This document shows, piece by piece, positions 54,123-63,525 of a DNA stretch of 64,000 bases. The first letter of the stretch is position 1, and each line of letters begins with the position of its first letter. The DNA comes from Pseudomonas costantinii (GTDB lineage Bacteria; Pseudomonadota; Gammaproteobacteria; Pseudomonadales; Pseudomonadaceae). The notes beneath the pieces were generated by a model. The model did no database searches. It had not been told where the DNA came from and saw only the letters and a list, made by a program, of their open reading frames with translations. Position numbers and translations under genes: made by a program. Where the stretch lies: assembly GCF_001870435.1 (NCBI RefSeq), contig NZ_MDDR01000006.1, forward strand, positions 62,001-126,000, in the 5' to 3' direction.

Positions 54123-54875
54123 TCATTCGATGCTGAACGGGAAGTACTTGTCGTTGATCTTCTTGTAGGTGCCGTCTGCCTTGATCTCTGCCAGGGCTTT
54201 GTTCAGGCGCTCGCGCAGCGGGTCGCCTTTGCGTACGGCGATACCGATCTTGTCGCTTTCAACCACCGGGTCGCCTTTGAACTCGTAGGCGGAACCGTCT
54301 TTGCTCTTGAGCCATTCGTACTGCACGTACTTGTCGGCGAGGATCCCGTCCAAACGGCCGGAAGTCAGGTCGAGGTAGGCGTTTTCCTGGGTGTCGTAGA
54401 GCTTGGCGGTGGTTTCCGGCAGCTTGTCTTCCAGGTAGGTACCGGCGAGCGTCGCGCGTTGGGCGCCGATGATCTTGCCTTTCAGGTAACCGGCGTCGGT
54501 CTTGAAGTCTTTGGTGGCTTTAGGCGCGATGAATTGCAGCTTGTTGGAGTAGTACGGGTCGGTGAAGTCGACAGCTTGCTTGCGTTCATCGGTGATGGAC
54601 AGCGAGGACACCAGGAAGTCGAACTTCTTGGCGTTCAGGGCCGGGATGATGCCGTCCCAGTCGGACACATACACTTCACACTTCTCGATTTTCATCTTGG
54701 CGCACAGGGCGTCGCCGATGTCTTTGTCGAAGCCCACGACGTTGCCGCTGGCGTCTTTATTGTTGAAGGGCGGGTACGCCGCTTCGATCCCCATTTTCAA
54801 GGTTTCTGCCATGGCCGTGGCGCTGAACGCCATCGAGACGGCCGCGGCCAGAAGGAATTTTTTATAGTTCTGCAT
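54123..54875 (-). CDS. Periplasmic polar/basic amino acid-binding protein (HisJ/ArgT-like)
   Basis: 250 residues. A signal peptide (MQNYKKFLLAAAVSMAFSA, AMA cleavage) leads to ETLKMGIEAAYPPFNNKDAS. The ligand-binding parts are GFDKDIGDALCAKMKIEKCE (20), with the cysteine pair known in HisJ/LAO proteins, then VSSLSITDERKQAVDFTDPY (20) and GAQRATLAGTYLED. Ligands of this group are histidine, lysine, arginine or ornithine; the exact one is open. Start at 54875 with GGAG eight bases upstream. The longer frame overlaps the ATPase gene and is not real. Confidence 0.92.
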   Translation of the reverse strand: MQNYKKFLLAAAVSMAFSATAMAETLKMGIEAAYPPFNNKDASGNVVGFDKDIGDALCAKMKIEKCEVYVSDWDGIIPALNAKKFDFLVSSLSITDERKQAVDFTDPYYSNKLQFIAPKATKDFKTDAGYLKGKIIGAQRATLAGTYLEDKLPETTAKLYDTQENAYLDLTSGRLDGILADKYVQYEWLKSKDGSAYEFKGDPVVESDKIGIAVRKGDPLRERLNKALAEIKADGTYKKINDKYFPFSIE

Positions 54876-54888
54876 GCATGTTGCTCCG

Positions 54889-55662
54889 TTAGCGGTTGCT
54901 GGACATGAATTGTTTGCAGCGCGCCGAAAGCGGGTTTTCAAACACCTGCTGTGGCGATCCTTGCTCTTCGACCAGGCCCTGGTGCAGGAACACCACTTCA
55001 CTGGAAACCTGACGGGCGAAGCCCATTTCATGGGTGACCAGCAGCATGGTGCGGCCTTCTTCGGCCAGCGCGCGGATCACATTAAGTACTTCCTGAACCA
55101 TTTCCGGGTCAAGGGCCGAGGTGGGCTCGTCGAACAGGATGACCTTGGGCTGCATCGCCAGGGTGCGCGCAATGGCCGCCCGTTGTTGCTGGCCGCCGGA
55201 CAATTGCGCGGGGTAGGCGTGGCGCTTATCGCTGATGCCGACCTTGGCCAGCAGGGCTTCGGCCACTTCTATCGCTTCGGCCTTGCTCTGGCCAAGTACA
55301 CGGCGGGGCGCCTCGATGATGTTGTCGAGGATGCTCATGTGCGGCCACAGATTAAAGTTTTGAAACACAAAACCGATTTCGCTGCGCAGGCGGTTGATCT
55401 GTTTGCCATCGGCGGCCATCAGTTCGCCGTTTTTTGCAGCCTTGAGCTTGAGCTCTTCACCGGCGACCAGGATCTGCCCCTGGTGCGGGTTTTCCAGCAG
55501 GTTAATGCAACGCAGGAACGTGGACTTGCCGGAACCGGAGGAACCCAGGATCGAGATCACATCGCCGTCGCGAGCGGTCAGCGAGATACCTTTGAGTACC
55601 TCCAGCTCACCATAGCGTTTATGCAAGTTGCGGATTTCAAGTGCGGGCGCGGCCTCGGCCAT
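54889..55662 (-). CDS. Polar amino acid ABC ATPase (HisP-like)
   Basis: 257 residues. Walker A is GSSGSGKST (about 37-45), the signature [16 protein letters not shown] and Walker [15 protein letters not shown]. The Q-loop is in [11 protein letters not shown] and the switch histidine in [13 protein letters not shown]. The polar amino acid group marker [11 protein letters not shown] is present. First gene of the operon that continues with the binding protein, two permeases and the methyltransferase. Confidence 0.94.
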   Translation of the reverse strand: MAEAAPALEIRNLHKRYGELEVLKGISLTARDGDVISILGSSGSGKSTFLRCINLLENPHQGQILVAGEELKLKAAKNGELMAADGKQINRLRSEIGFVFQNFNLWPHMSILDNIIEAPRRVLGQSKAEAIEVAEALLAKVGISDKRHAYPAQLSGGQQQRAAIARTLAMQPKVILFDEPTSALDPEMVQEVLNVIRALAEEGRTMLLVTHEMGFARQVSSEVVFLHQGLVEEQGSPQQVFENPLSARCKQFMSSNR

Positions 55663-56109
55663 GTGCGGTCCTCATTGTGTTCATTGCGTTCGACGCTGTT
55701 GGGCCGCCTTCCTGGCGAGGCGCCAAGCTAGCATAGCGTTCGGATGACAGCCAACAGCGCTGCGGACGGTTAACGGGTGGTCTGCGGCAGGGTGTCGCAT
55801 CGGCACAGCAGCGTGTCGCGCCATCAACAACCCAACAGCCGTTTGAACCCGAAAATCCACAGGCTTCGCGTAAAAAAGGGCGCGATGGTGCCAGCTTTGG
55901 CCGGGTGTTGGAAGGGTTAACCGGGTAAACGGTGCTTATCAGCACTTTTATGGAGCGTCACGTACTTTTCGTGTGCGTTTTTGGTGCGCAATCTCGTCTT
56001 GAAAGTGAGTCGCCCGGTAACGCTATAGCGGAATGCCATTATTCTCAATGACTTGCGACAGCTGTTGAGTTGTCCTACAGCCCGCGTCAATCGTGGCTTT
56101 GTAATATTT
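55663..56109. other. Divergent intergenic region, ABC operon / gabP
   Basis: No gene is supported in this stretch. It should hold the ABC operon promoter (minus strand, near 55700). It includes repeated GTAACG/TTAACGGG-type short motifs and moderately AT-rich DNA from 55930 onward, towards the gabP promoter. Confidence 0.4.
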
Positions 56110-56124
56110 TGGCGCAAATCTTGC
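56110..56124 (+). promoter_or_regulatory. Candidate sigma-54 promoter of the gabP-like gene
   Basis: TGGCGC-AAATC-TTGC has GG at -24 and GC at -12 with the required ten bases between them. It fits the consensus TGGCAC-N5-TTGC except for one base. RNA would start near 56136, about 80 bases before the ATG. This suggests RpoN and an enhancer-binding protein such as NtrC control the permease. Confidence 0.65.
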
Positions 56125-56217
56125 GTAAAAAATAAAGAACGCCCTGTTGGTTTCTTTTCACGAGAAAGATCGCAGGCCGGGCGGACTGTTTTCGCAATTC
56201 CTCGTAAAGGTGTGTCA

Positions 56218-57609
56218 ATGAGTAGTACGCAAAGCTCCAATGACCTCGAACAGGGGCTCAAACCGCGTCACGTCACCATGCTGTCGATTGCCGGCGTTAT
56301 TGGTGCCGGTTTGTTTGTCGGCTCCGGCCACGCGATTGCCGCCGCCGGGCCTGCTGTGCTGTTGGCCTATGCGGCTGCCGGTACGCTGGTGGTATTGGTG
56401 ATGCGCATGCTGGCCGAGATGGCCGTGGCCTCGCCGGACACCGGTTCGTTTTCCACCTACGCCGACCGTGCGATCGGTCACTGGGCCGGTTTCACCATCG
56501 GCTGGCTGTACTGGTGGTTCTGGGTGCTGGTGATTCCGTTGGAAGCCAACGCCGCTGCGACCATCTTGCATGCCTGGTTCCCTGACGTGGCGATATGGGC
56601 GTTTACCCTGATCATCACCTTGCTGCTGACGGCGACGAACCTGTTCAGCGTGAAGAATTACGGTGAGTTCGAGTTCTGGTTTGCGCTGATCAAAGTCGTG
56701 GCGATTGTCGGCTTTGTGATCCTTGGCCTGGCCGCGATCTTTGGCTTCCTGCCGACCAGCCAGGTCAGCGGCGTTTCGCACTTATTTGACACCCAAGGCT
56801 TCATGCCCAATGGCATGGGCGCAGTATTGGCTGCGATCCTGACCACCATGTTCTCCTTCATGGGCACCGAGATTGTCACCATCGCGGCGGCTGAGTCGAA
56901 GAACCCTGGCCAGCAAATCACCAAGGCCACCAACTCGGTGATCTGGCGGATTGGTTTGTTCTACCTGCTGTCGATCTTCATCGTTGTGTCGCTGGTGCCT
57001 TGGAACGATCCGACCCTGGCGGCCGTAGGTTCCTACCAAACCGTGCTGGAGCGCATGGGCATCCCGAATGCCAAGCTGATCGTCGACCTGGTGGTATTGG
57101 TTGCCGTGACCAGTTGCCTCAACTCGGCGCTGTACACCGCCTCGCGCATGCTGTTTTCCCTGGGGCGTCGCGGTGATGCACCGGCCGTGGCCAAGCGCAC
57201 CAACAAAAGCGGCACACCTTACTGGGCGGTGATGCTGTCCACTGGCGCAGCGTTCCTGGCGGTATTCGCTAACTACGTGGCCCCGGCGGCGGTATTCGAG
57301 TTCCTGCTGGCCAGCTCCGGCGCCATCGCGTTGCTGGTGTACCTGGTGATCGCGGTATCGCAACTGCGTATGCGCCAGAAGCGCACGGCGGCGGGCGAGA
57401 AAATTGTGTTCAAGATGTGGTTGTTCCCGGGCCTGACCTACGCGGTGATGGTGTTCATCGTCGGCACGTTGACCATCATGCTGTTCCAGGAAGCGCACCG
57501 GGTCGAGATTATCGCAACCGGTATCCTGAGCTTGCTGGTGGTGTTGGCGGGGTTGTTTGTGGCGAGCCGTCGCAAGGCCCAGAGAGTAGGCGCTGCGGTG
57601 CTGAACTGA
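56218..57609 (+). CDS. gabP: Amino acid permease, GabP/AAT family
   Basis: 463-residue secondary transporter with twelve membrane segments. The amino acid transporter family signature appears as KPRHVTMLSIAGVIGAGLFV (20), and other family blocks are MAVASPDTGSFSTYADRAIG (20) and WFALIKVVAIVGFVILGL. Proton-coupled uptake of 4-aminobutyrate is the best family match; related aromatic or asparagine permeases cannot be excluded. The ATG at 56218 has AAAGGTG upstream; the longer frame from 56053 is leader. A sigma-54 promoter fits use as a nitrogen source. Confidence 0.85.
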   Translation: MSSTQSSNDLEQGLKPRHVTMLSIAGVIGAGLFVGSGHAIAAAGPAVLLAYAAAGTLVVLVMRMLAEMAVASPDTGSFSTYADRAIGHWAGFTIGWLYWWFWVLVIPLEANAAATILHAWFPDVAIWAFTLIITLLLTATNLFSVKNYGEFEFWFALIKVVAIVGFVILGLAAIFGFLPTSQVSGVSHLFDTQGFMPNGMGAVLAAILTTMFSFMGTEIVTIAAAESKNPGQQITKATNSVIWRIGLFYLLSIFIVVSLVPWNDPTLAAVGSYQTVLERMGIPNAKLIVDLVVLVAVTSCLNSALYTASRMLFSLGRRGDAPAVAKRTNKSGTPYWAVMLSTGAAFLAVFANYVAPAAVFEFLLASSGAIALLVYLVIAVSQLRMRQKRTAAGEKIVFKMWLFPGLTYAVMVFIVGTLTIMLFQEAHRVEIIATGILSLLVVLAGLFVASRRKAQRVGAAVLN

Positions 57610-57640
57610 TGGCGTGCGGTTGTTAGAGCGCAGCTAAACC

Positions 57641-57672
57641 ATGTGGGAGCCGGGCAAGCCCGGCTCCCACAT
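57641..57672. repeat. REP palindrome (GTGGGAGCCGGG type)
   Basis: ATGTGGGAGCCGGG and CCCGGCTCCCACAT are perfect arms around CAAG, a GC-rich variant of the GTGGGAGC family, between the convergent gabP and 57684 genes. The stem is long enough to work as a terminator. Confidence 0.88.
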
Positions 57673-57683
57673 TTGCTTATGCG

Positions 57684-58097
57684 TCAGTCTTGCGAGTTGA
57701 CCAGCGCCTGGGACGCCGCAACGTAATCCGCCTGGAACTGCGGCGATTCAATCCACGCCAGCGCGGCCGCTTCATCATCGCTATCCGTGGCCCACTGCCG
57801 ATATTCGATCAGCGCCGCCAGGATAAAGTCGGTGGCTTCCTCTTCGCCTTCCTGCTCCAGCACCAGTGCCAGCAACGGGTGCGCCAGGAATACCGCACAC
57901 AGCGCCTGCTGGCTGGTCTCGCCCGCCGTGCGCATCTCGACAAACAACTCGGTCAAGTCCACCGACTCAAGGTCAATGCGGCTGTCATCGCCGGCAAACG
58001 CATCCGGCTTGGTCGCGACGGCGCGCTGGGTACGGTTCTGCTTGGCCTTGGCCTTTGCCCGGTGGGCACGTTTTTGCTGCTTGTTCGGCGAGGCCAT
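57684..58097 (-). CDS. Hypothetical protein with basic N-terminus
   Basis: 137 residues. The first 30 are strongly basic (NKQQKRAHRAKAKAKQNRTQ), and the rest is acidic and helical (DLESVDLTELFVEMRTAGE, EEEATDFILAALIEYRQW). The basic tail suggests RNA or nucleic-acid contact. No family recognised. Codon bias is normal and it seems a genuine core gene of pseudomonads. Confidence 0.7.
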   Translation of the reverse strand: MASPNKQQKRAHRAKAKAKQNRTQRAVATKPDAFAGDDSRIDLESVDLTELFVEMRTAGETSQQALCAVFLAHPLLALVLEQEGEEEATDFILAALIEYRQWATDSDDEAAALAWIESPQFQADYVAASQALVNSQD

Positions 58098-58167
58098 GGG
58101 CTCACGTCCTTGGTTCAGGATCTGGGTGGCGTATTGAAGCGCAGGTTGGGGGAAATCCCAAGGGAAT

Positions 58168-59088
58168 CTAAGTGCGTTCCGTCACACGGTGCCCTGGTGT
58201 GCCTTGCGCCAACTCGCCTTGTTGCAGCCATGCCAATGCAATCGGCCACAACCGGTCCTGATACTCACTGCGAAAGAATGCAAAATGTCCGACGCCTTTT
58301 TCGCCAATATCTTCCGGGGCGATCCGTAGATGAGTGCGCACGCTGCCTTTGAAATAGCTCAGTAAGCGCTCAATTGCGGCCACCGTTCCGAATGGATCAT
58401 CGGTGATACTGACGGCCAGCACCTGCGCCTTCACGCGGCCAAATGGCAACTCACTCAAGGTGCGTCCGCTAGGGCGTGTTTCATACGTCGGCGTCGGTGT
58501 TGCCCAGTCGCGCACCACGCCTGCCGGCGTATCTTCCAGCCAGCCCAGTCGCTTGCCTGGGAAGTACCCGCACAGCGCGGTCACCAGCGGCATCATCACA
58601 TGCCACTTGCCAAACATCCGCCAGCGCCCACTCGCCTGGTAATCGCGCCAGTAAGCGAACTGAGCGCCCACTGTCACAATCCGTCGAATCACCGCGCCCG
58701 ACGCCCCCAACCCCGCTGCACAACCACCAAAACTGTGGCCGACCACGTCAATTGGCTGCCCCGCAAACTCCCGTTGCGCCCGCTGCAGCACCGCTTCGAA
58801 ATCCAGCACGCCCCAATCCGACCATGACGCCTTGAAGCCTCGCAGCGAACCGCTTCTGGATTCACCGATGCCGCGATAATCGTAAGTAATGACGTCGAAG
58901 CCATTGGCAAACAGGTAGTCGGCGAAGCGCGAATAGTGGCGGCAGCGCACAGAGGTGGCGGCGTTGATGATCACCACGGGGCGTGTCGGGTCGGTTCTGA
59001 TATGGCGCCAGGTGAAGCCGCCCAGGAGGTAGCCGTCGGCAGCGGGCTCGCGGAATGTTTCTGGAGCGGGTCGTGTGGGCAGGTTCAT
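58168..59088 (-). CDS. Alpha/beta-hydrolase
   Basis: 306 residues. The nucleophile elbow GHSFGG lies in IDVVGHSFGGCAAGLG (serine near residue 125). The DYRGIGES segment upstream is the strand-and-turn typical of the fold, and the histidine of the triad is in GEKGVGHFAFFRSEYQD. No signal peptide. It resembles putative esterases/lipases of the YheT or serine aminopeptidase S33 kind, so substrate is open. The start MNLPTRPAPE at 59088 is chosen; the long frame to 59613 covers the divergent transporter gene. Confidence 0.83.
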   Translation of the reverse strand: MNLPTRPAPETFREPAADGYLLGGFTWRHIRTDPTRPVVIINAATSVRCRHYSRFADYLFANGFDVITYDYRGIGESRSGSLRGFKASWSDWGVLDFEAVLQRAQREFAGQPIDVVGHSFGGCAAGLGASGAVIRRIVTVGAQFAYWRDYQASGRWRMFGKWHVMMPLVTALCGYFPGKRLGWLEDTPAGVVRDWATPTPTYETRPSGRTLSELPFGRVKAQVLAVSITDDPFGTVAAIERLLSYFKGSVRTHLRIAPEDIGEKGVGHFAFFRSEYQDRLWPIALAWLQQGELAQGTPGHRVTERT

Positions 59089-59259
59089 GGGGCGGCTCGG
59101 TGCTTGCGCTTTCGGTATGGGCTTGAAGGCCCGCGCGCTTTTATAAGAAACCGAAATTAACAAATTTAGCGCGGCGTGGGCGTAAGGATTGTCGCGATGC
59201 TCGACCTTATCTGCTTGGGTGCTTAGGCTTACGGTCTTTTGATCGACCAGAGTCAGCCC

Positions 59260-60225
59260 ATGACCCGCGACACCCTCGAACACAACCAGATCCCGATCTA
59301 CTTCGTCGCAGTCCTCCTGGCTGTCGCGTTCGGCGTGCTGGCCCCCTCGTTGGCGCATGGCCTGAGCGTACTGGTCACCCCCGCGATTGCGGTGCTGATG
59401 TACGCGATGTTCCTGCAAATCCCGTTTCTGGACCTGCGCCAAGGCTTGGGCAACAAGCGCTTCATGTCGGCATTGTTGCTGGCCAACTTCGTTTTGATCC
59501 CGCTGCTGGTCTGGGCGCTGACGCGGGGGCTGGTCGACCACCCGGCGATTCTGGTGGGGGCGCTGTTGGTGCTGCTGACGCCGTGTATCGACTACGTGGT
59601 GGTGTTTACGCATATCGGCAAGGGCGATTCGCGGCTGATCCTGGCGGCGACGCCGATTCTGTTACTGCTGCAACTGGTGCTGTTGCCGGTGTATCTGGGG
59701 GTGATGCTCGGGGCGCAGTCGCAAGTGGTTGTTTCGGCGGGGCCGTTTATTGAGGCGTTCCTGTTGCTGATCGTAGCGCCGATGGTGCTGGCGGTGTTGA
59801 CCGCTTCCCTGTCCCGGCGATCGCGTGTCATCGGCGCATGGAGCGAGGCCTGGGCCTGGCTGCCTGTTCCGGCCATGGCGCTGGTGTTGGTGGTGGTGAT
59901 CGGTTCGCAAATCACTACCGTGGTGCGCGATATAGCCCTGCTGGCTCCAGTGATCCCGGTGTATGTCGGCTTCTTGCTGCTGGCGCCGCTGATGGGAGCG
60001 CTGGCAGCGCGGCTGTTCAAGTTGCCGGCCGTCACGGCCCGGGCGGTCACGTTCAGCGCTTCCACGCGCAACTCGCTGGTGGTGCTACCACTGGCCTTGG
60101 CGCTGCCTGAAGATATTCGTGGGTTGGCCGCTGCCGCGGTGATCCTGCAGACCTTGCTCGAGCTGATTGGCGAGTTCATCTACGTGCGCTGGGTGCCACG
60201 GCTGGTATGGCCCGTCGATCGCTAG
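59260..60225 (+). CDS. Bile acid:Na+ symporter / arsenite-resistance (ACR3-like) family transporter
   Basis: 321 residues with about ten membrane segments. Family blocks include TPAIAVLMYAMFLQIPFLDL (20), LLTPCIDYVVVFTHIGKGD and VTFSASTRNSLVVLPLALAL (20), the last being the conserved region of BASS/ACR3 carriers. No arsR or arsC gene is nearby, so an arsenite role is not supported by context. Start at ATG 59260; a TTG at 59239 in the same frame is less likely. Divergent from the hydrolase gene. Confidence 0.82.
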   Translation: MTRDTLEHNQIPIYFVAVLLAVAFGVLAPSLAHGLSVLVTPAIAVLMYAMFLQIPFLDLRQGLGNKRFMSALLLANFVLIPLLVWALTRGLVDHPAILVGALLVLLTPCIDYVVVFTHIGKGDSRLILAATPILLLLQLVLLPVYLGVMLGAQSQVVVSAGPFIEAFLLLIVAPMVLAVLTASLSRRSRVIGAWSEAWAWLPVPAMALVLVVVIGSQITTVVRDIALLAPVIPVYVGFLLLAPLMGALAARLFKLPAVTARAVTFSASTRNSLVVLPLALALPEDIRGLAAAAVILQTLLELIGEFIYVRWVPRLVWPVDR

Positions 60226-60312
60226 GGCGATGAATGTTTGACTTCGTTCAGGCGCTATTCAGGGATGGGGCGGGCAACATGGCGCGGCTCATTTCACCTG
60301 ACAGGCTTAACA

Positions 60313-61953
60313 ATGGATCAACACAATCGCTTTCGAATGGAATCGCTGGGTATTTTTCTGATTGCCTTGCTGCTGTTTACCCTGGGGATCTGGGATCAGG
60401 CCCCGCAGGGCTTTGACGGCCGCTGGGCCGTGTTCATGCAAGAGATGTTTCGTCACGGCGCGAGTCTCTTTCCTAGCACCTATGGCGAGCCTTATCCGGA
60501 TTACCCGGGTACCGCGACCTATTTCAGTTTTCTCTTCGCCCGCTTGTTCGGAGCGCCCAACGTCTTGGCCAACATCATGCCCACCGCCTTGGCTTCTGCT
60601 GGGGTGATGGCGCTGATCTACCGCTTGCTGGTGCCTTCCGGCCGAGCATGGGCGCTGCTGACGGTATTGCTTACCGCATTGACTGCTCAGTTGTTGGAAA
60701 AGTCGCGCTCGGTATGCCTGGATCAAATGGTTTCCTTGCTGTGCCTGGGGTGTTTCTACCTACTGCATACCGGTGAGCGCACCGGCTCGAAGCTCCGGCA
60801 GTATGCGGTCTTCCCCTTGTTTGTGGTGGCGTTCGCTATTCGTGGGCCGCTGGGGTTGATCGAGGTCTGTGGGGTTGCCTGTGTGTATTGGGCGCTAAGC
60901 CCGGCCGGTACTCGGGAAGACAGGATTTTCCTGCTGAAAAAGGTGATTGCCCACGGTGTTATCGGCCTGATCCTGCTCGCCGGTTGCTGGTGGGTACTGT
61001 TGAAGCTGGCCCGGTTCAGCGGGGGTGACAGCTTTGCCGATGACGTGCTCAGGATGCAGGTGGCCGGTCGCCTCGACGAAACCGGCGAGCCGTTTTACTT
61101 CTACTTCAAGCTGAGCCTGTACCGCTATTTCCCGGTGGTACCCCTGGCGCTGGCGACGCTGATTGCCCTGCGTCACAAATGGTCGCTGCGTCATGCGGAT
61201 GCCGACGTACAGCTAATGCTGCGCCTGGGCGCCTGTGGCCTGATGATTCTGTTGGGGTTGTCGGTCCCGCACTTCAAGCGGGCCTATTACATTGTGCCCA
61301 TGGTGCCCATGTTTGCCGCTGTGGCTGCGTATGGCCTGCTTCAGGCTCAAGGCTGGCTGCTTAGCGTACGCCGCGGTTATGAGTGGCTGGTGGCGCTGTT
61401 ACCGGCTCTGGCGATCCTCGCGGTGTTTGTTTGCCGCTATTTGTGGAACAAGCACGGTTACTGGCCTGACGTTTCCGTGCCGGTATTGGTGGGCGTGCTG
61501 ATTGTTTTGCAGTTGGCTGCCATCCTTGTCTGGCAGCGTTTACAGGGCCGTGTGGCGCAGCGCCTGGTGATACTCAGTTTGATCGCCCTGGCCACCCAGT
61601 GGCTGGTGCTGGTCAAGGCGGTTGAGCCGTCCAAGGACCTGCAATTCGACACCCGCAGCTTTGTGGGTGCGGTAGAAAAACTGCGGGCCGGGAACCCGGG
61701 GACGCTGGTGTTCCTCAACCTCAACAAAGACACCTGGGCGATTCGCTACATCATGAACCTGGATCACGACGAGCAGCCGCTGTTTATTGGTGGCAATCAG
61801 TTAGAGCGGTTGCAGACATTACCTCGTCCGGCCTGGGTCATTGTGGCGCGCAAAGAAACCGAGCTGCTGCGCGGTACGCCGCTGGAACATCTTGCGCCGG
61901 TATTCAATGGGCGACTGAATGACAATCCGCTGTTGGTTTTCCAGGTGCAGTGA
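60313..61953 (+). CDS. ArnT-like membrane glycosyltransferase (PMT/GT83-type)
   Basis: 546 residues. Multiple membrane helices and the PMT-type first loop: WDQAPQGFDGRWAVFMQEM, with acidic residues in the position of the catalytic Asp/Glu. The later blocks LVPSGRAWALLTVLLTALTA (20) and SRSVCLDQMVSLLCLGCFYL (20) are ArnT/PMT-like. A C-terminal soluble part is about 120 residues. It transfers a lipid-linked sugar to an acceptor such as lipid A or a glycan; the donor and acceptor are not known. No arn genes are nearby. The start at ATG 60313 is chosen. Confidence 0.78.
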   Translation: MDQHNRFRMESLGIFLIALLLFTLGIWDQAPQGFDGRWAVFMQEMFRHGASLFPSTYGEPYPDYPGTATYFSFLFARLFGAPNVLANIMPTALASAGVMALIYRLLVPSGRAWALLTVLLTALTAQLLEKSRSVCLDQMVSLLCLGCFYLLHTGERTGSKLRQYAVFPLFVVAFAIRGPLGLIEVCGVACVYWALSPAGTREDRIFLLKKVIAHGVIGLILLAGCWWVLLKLARFSGGDSFADDVLRMQVAGRLDETGEPFYFYFKLSLYRYFPVVPLALATLIALRHKWSLRHADADVQLMLRLGACGLMILLGLSVPHFKRAYYIVPMVPMFAAVAAYGLLQAQGWLLSVRRGYEWLVALLPALAILAVFVCRYLWNKHGYWPDVSVPVLVGVLIVLQLAAILVWQRLQGRVAQRLVILSLIALATQWLVLVKAVEPSKDLQFDTRSFVGAVEKLRAGNPGTLVFLNLNKDTWAIRYIMNLDHDEQPLFIGGNQLERLQTLPRPAWVIVARKETELLRGTPLEHLAPVFNGRLNDNPLLVFQVQ

Positions 61954-62145
61954 GTCAGTCGCCGTACTCATCATGGCGGTTAGGGCTAGGCCTTTGGGTA
62001 AATAGTCCCGTTGTCGCGCAACGGGACGCTGGCTCCATGCTTTCGCCTTAGTCGCTGTGCTTACAAATCTCCCCTATTTTCGCAGCGTAACTCTGTCCCA
62101 GAATCCCGGCGTCGTTTAGACACAAACCTGAATCCGGGAACTCAC

Positions 62146-62970
62146 ATGACCAACTATCTGCACCTGAACCGGGCCAATTGGGATGAGCGCGCTGCGCTGC
62201 ACGCCGAGTCGCCCGACTATGCCTTTCAAGCCTTCGTCGAAGACCCAGGCTTCCTCTCCGAAGTCGTGCGTTTTGACCTGCCGCTGCTGGGAAGTATTGC
62301 CGGCCTGCGCGGTGTTCACCTGCAATGCCACATTGGCACCGATACCTTGTCGCTCTCCCGGTTGGGCGCGCAGATGAGCGGGCTCGACTTCTCTGCGGCG
62401 GCATTGGCCGAGGCGCGTGCGCTGGCAGAGCGCGCCGGCGCGCACATCGACTTCGTCGAGTCGGACGTTTATAGCGCCTCGACGGTGCTGCCGGCCGGTA
62501 GCTTTGACTTTGTGTACACCGGCATCGGCGCACTGTGCTGGATACCCAGCATTGACGACTGGGCTCGCAACGTCAGTGAGCTGCTCAAGCCGGGCGGCCG
62601 GTTGTTCATTCGCGAAGGCCATCCGGTGATGTGGGCGGTCGACGAACGTCGTGATGACCTTTTGTCCCTCACGCTGCCGTATTTCGAGCGAGAAGAACCG
62701 CTGGTGTGGGATGACGCGAACACCTATGTGCAAACCGATAAAACGCTGACGGCGTCGGTGACTCACCAATGGAACCATGGGTTGGGGGAAATCATCAGCG
62801 CGCTGCTCAAGCACGGCCTGCAGATAACTGGGCTGACTGAGCACCAGAGCGTGCCTTGGGAGGCGTTGCCGGGTCAGATGAGCTGCGACAGTCACGGTGA
62901 GTGGCGACTGAATGAGGCGCCGTGGCGGTTGCCGCTGAGCTATACCCTGCAAGCGATCAAGGGCTCGTGA
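62146..62970 (+). CDS. Class I SAM-dependent methyltransferase
   Basis: 274 residues. SAM-binding motif I is LQCHIGTDTLSLSRLGAQMS (20), with SGLDFSAAALAEARALAERA (20) as motif II and FDFVYTGIGALCWIPSIDDW (20) as motif IV. It resembles Methyltransf_11/25 proteins common in Gram-negative bacteria. Substrate unknown. GGGA lies six bases before the ATG at 62146; the longer frame from 62011 reads intergenic DNA. A terminator follows at 63011. Confidence 0.85.
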   Translation: MTNYLHLNRANWDERAALHAESPDYAFQAFVEDPGFLSEVVRFDLPLLGSIAGLRGVHLQCHIGTDTLSLSRLGAQMSGLDFSAAALAEARALAERAGAHIDFVESDVYSASTVLPAGSFDFVYTGIGALCWIPSIDDWARNVSELLKPGGRLFIREGHPVMWAVDERRDDLLSLTLPYFEREEPLVWDDANTYVQTDKTLTASVTHQWNHGLGEIISALLKHGLQITGLTEHQSVPWEALPGQMSCDSHGEWRLNEAPWRLPLSYTLQAIKGS

Positions 62971-63010
62971 GTTTCCCCTGCTCGGCAGGACAAATCGCAG
63001 GCAACAAAAA

Positions 63011-63032
63011 ACCCGCACTAGGCGGGTTTTTT
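63011..63032 (+). terminator. Rho-independent terminator after the methyltransferase gene
   Basis: ACCCGC-actag-GCGGGT then TTTTT, with AAAAA before it, so it works on both strands. It serves the methyltransferase gene and the tRNA-Phe transcript on the opposite strand. Confidence 0.88.
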
Positions 63033-63073
63033 GTGTGTTTCAGATGACATTTGCACCACCTGAAACTAATTAG

Positions 63074-63149
63074 TGGTGCCCAGAGACGGAATCGAACCGC
63101 CGACACGGGGATTTTCAATCCCCTGCTCTACCGACTGAGCTATCTGGGC
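63074..63149 (-). tRNA. tRNA-Phe (GAA anticodon)
   Basis: On the minus strand 76 nt from GCCCAGATAGCTCAGTCGG to TCTGGGCACCA. The acceptor stem GCCCAGA/TCTGGGC is perfect. The anticodon stem GGGGA/TCCCC holds TTGAAAA with GAA, reading UUC and UUU. CCA is encoded. From memory it lies in the same place in P. aeruginosa, beside yggX and mutY. Confidence 0.96.
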
Positions 63150-63252
63150 AACGGGGCGCATTAAACGGGTTTTTCGGGGGGTCGTCAAGCAAGTTTTCAA
63201 AAAATATTTAATTATTACCGTCGCTTACGTGCCGACCCCGGATTTTGATCAA

Positions 63253-63525
63253 TTATTGAGCAGGCGGCACGTAGCCGTCAGCCTTGGCGTAATCCTCGCC
63301 GGAAAAGAACTTGTCCATCTCGCCTTGAAGATATTTACGGTCTTCGGCGTTCATCATGTTCAGGCGCTTTTCGTTGATCAGCAGGGTCTGGTGTTTTTGC
63401 CAGTCGGCCCAGGCCTTGGCGGAGACGTGATCGAAAATGTCCTGGCCCTTGGCACCCGGGAACGGGGCACGCTCCAGGGCGGGTAATTCTTCGTGGTATT
63501 TGCGGCACATGATGGTGCGGGTCAT
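63253..63525 (-). CDS. yggX: Iron-trafficking/oxidative damage protection protein YggX
   Basis: 90 residues. The family start [20 protein letters not shown] (20) contains the single conserved cysteine. The block [20 protein letters not shown] (20) is diagnostic. YggX limits labile iron and protects iron-sulfur clusters. Its ATG overlaps the mutY stop by four bases, linking it to MutY, itself a 4Fe-4S protein. Confidence 0.95.
   Translation of the reverse strand: MTRTIMCRKYHEELPALERAPFPGAKGQDIFDHVSAKAWADWQKHQTLLINEKRLNMMNAEDRKYLQGEMDKFFSGEDYAKADGYVPPAQ

Noticed and set aside
59260..60225. Arsenite efflux gene arsB/acr3
   Set aside because: Family resemblance only; no arsR, arsC or arsH gene is nearby, so a specific arsenic role is not supported.
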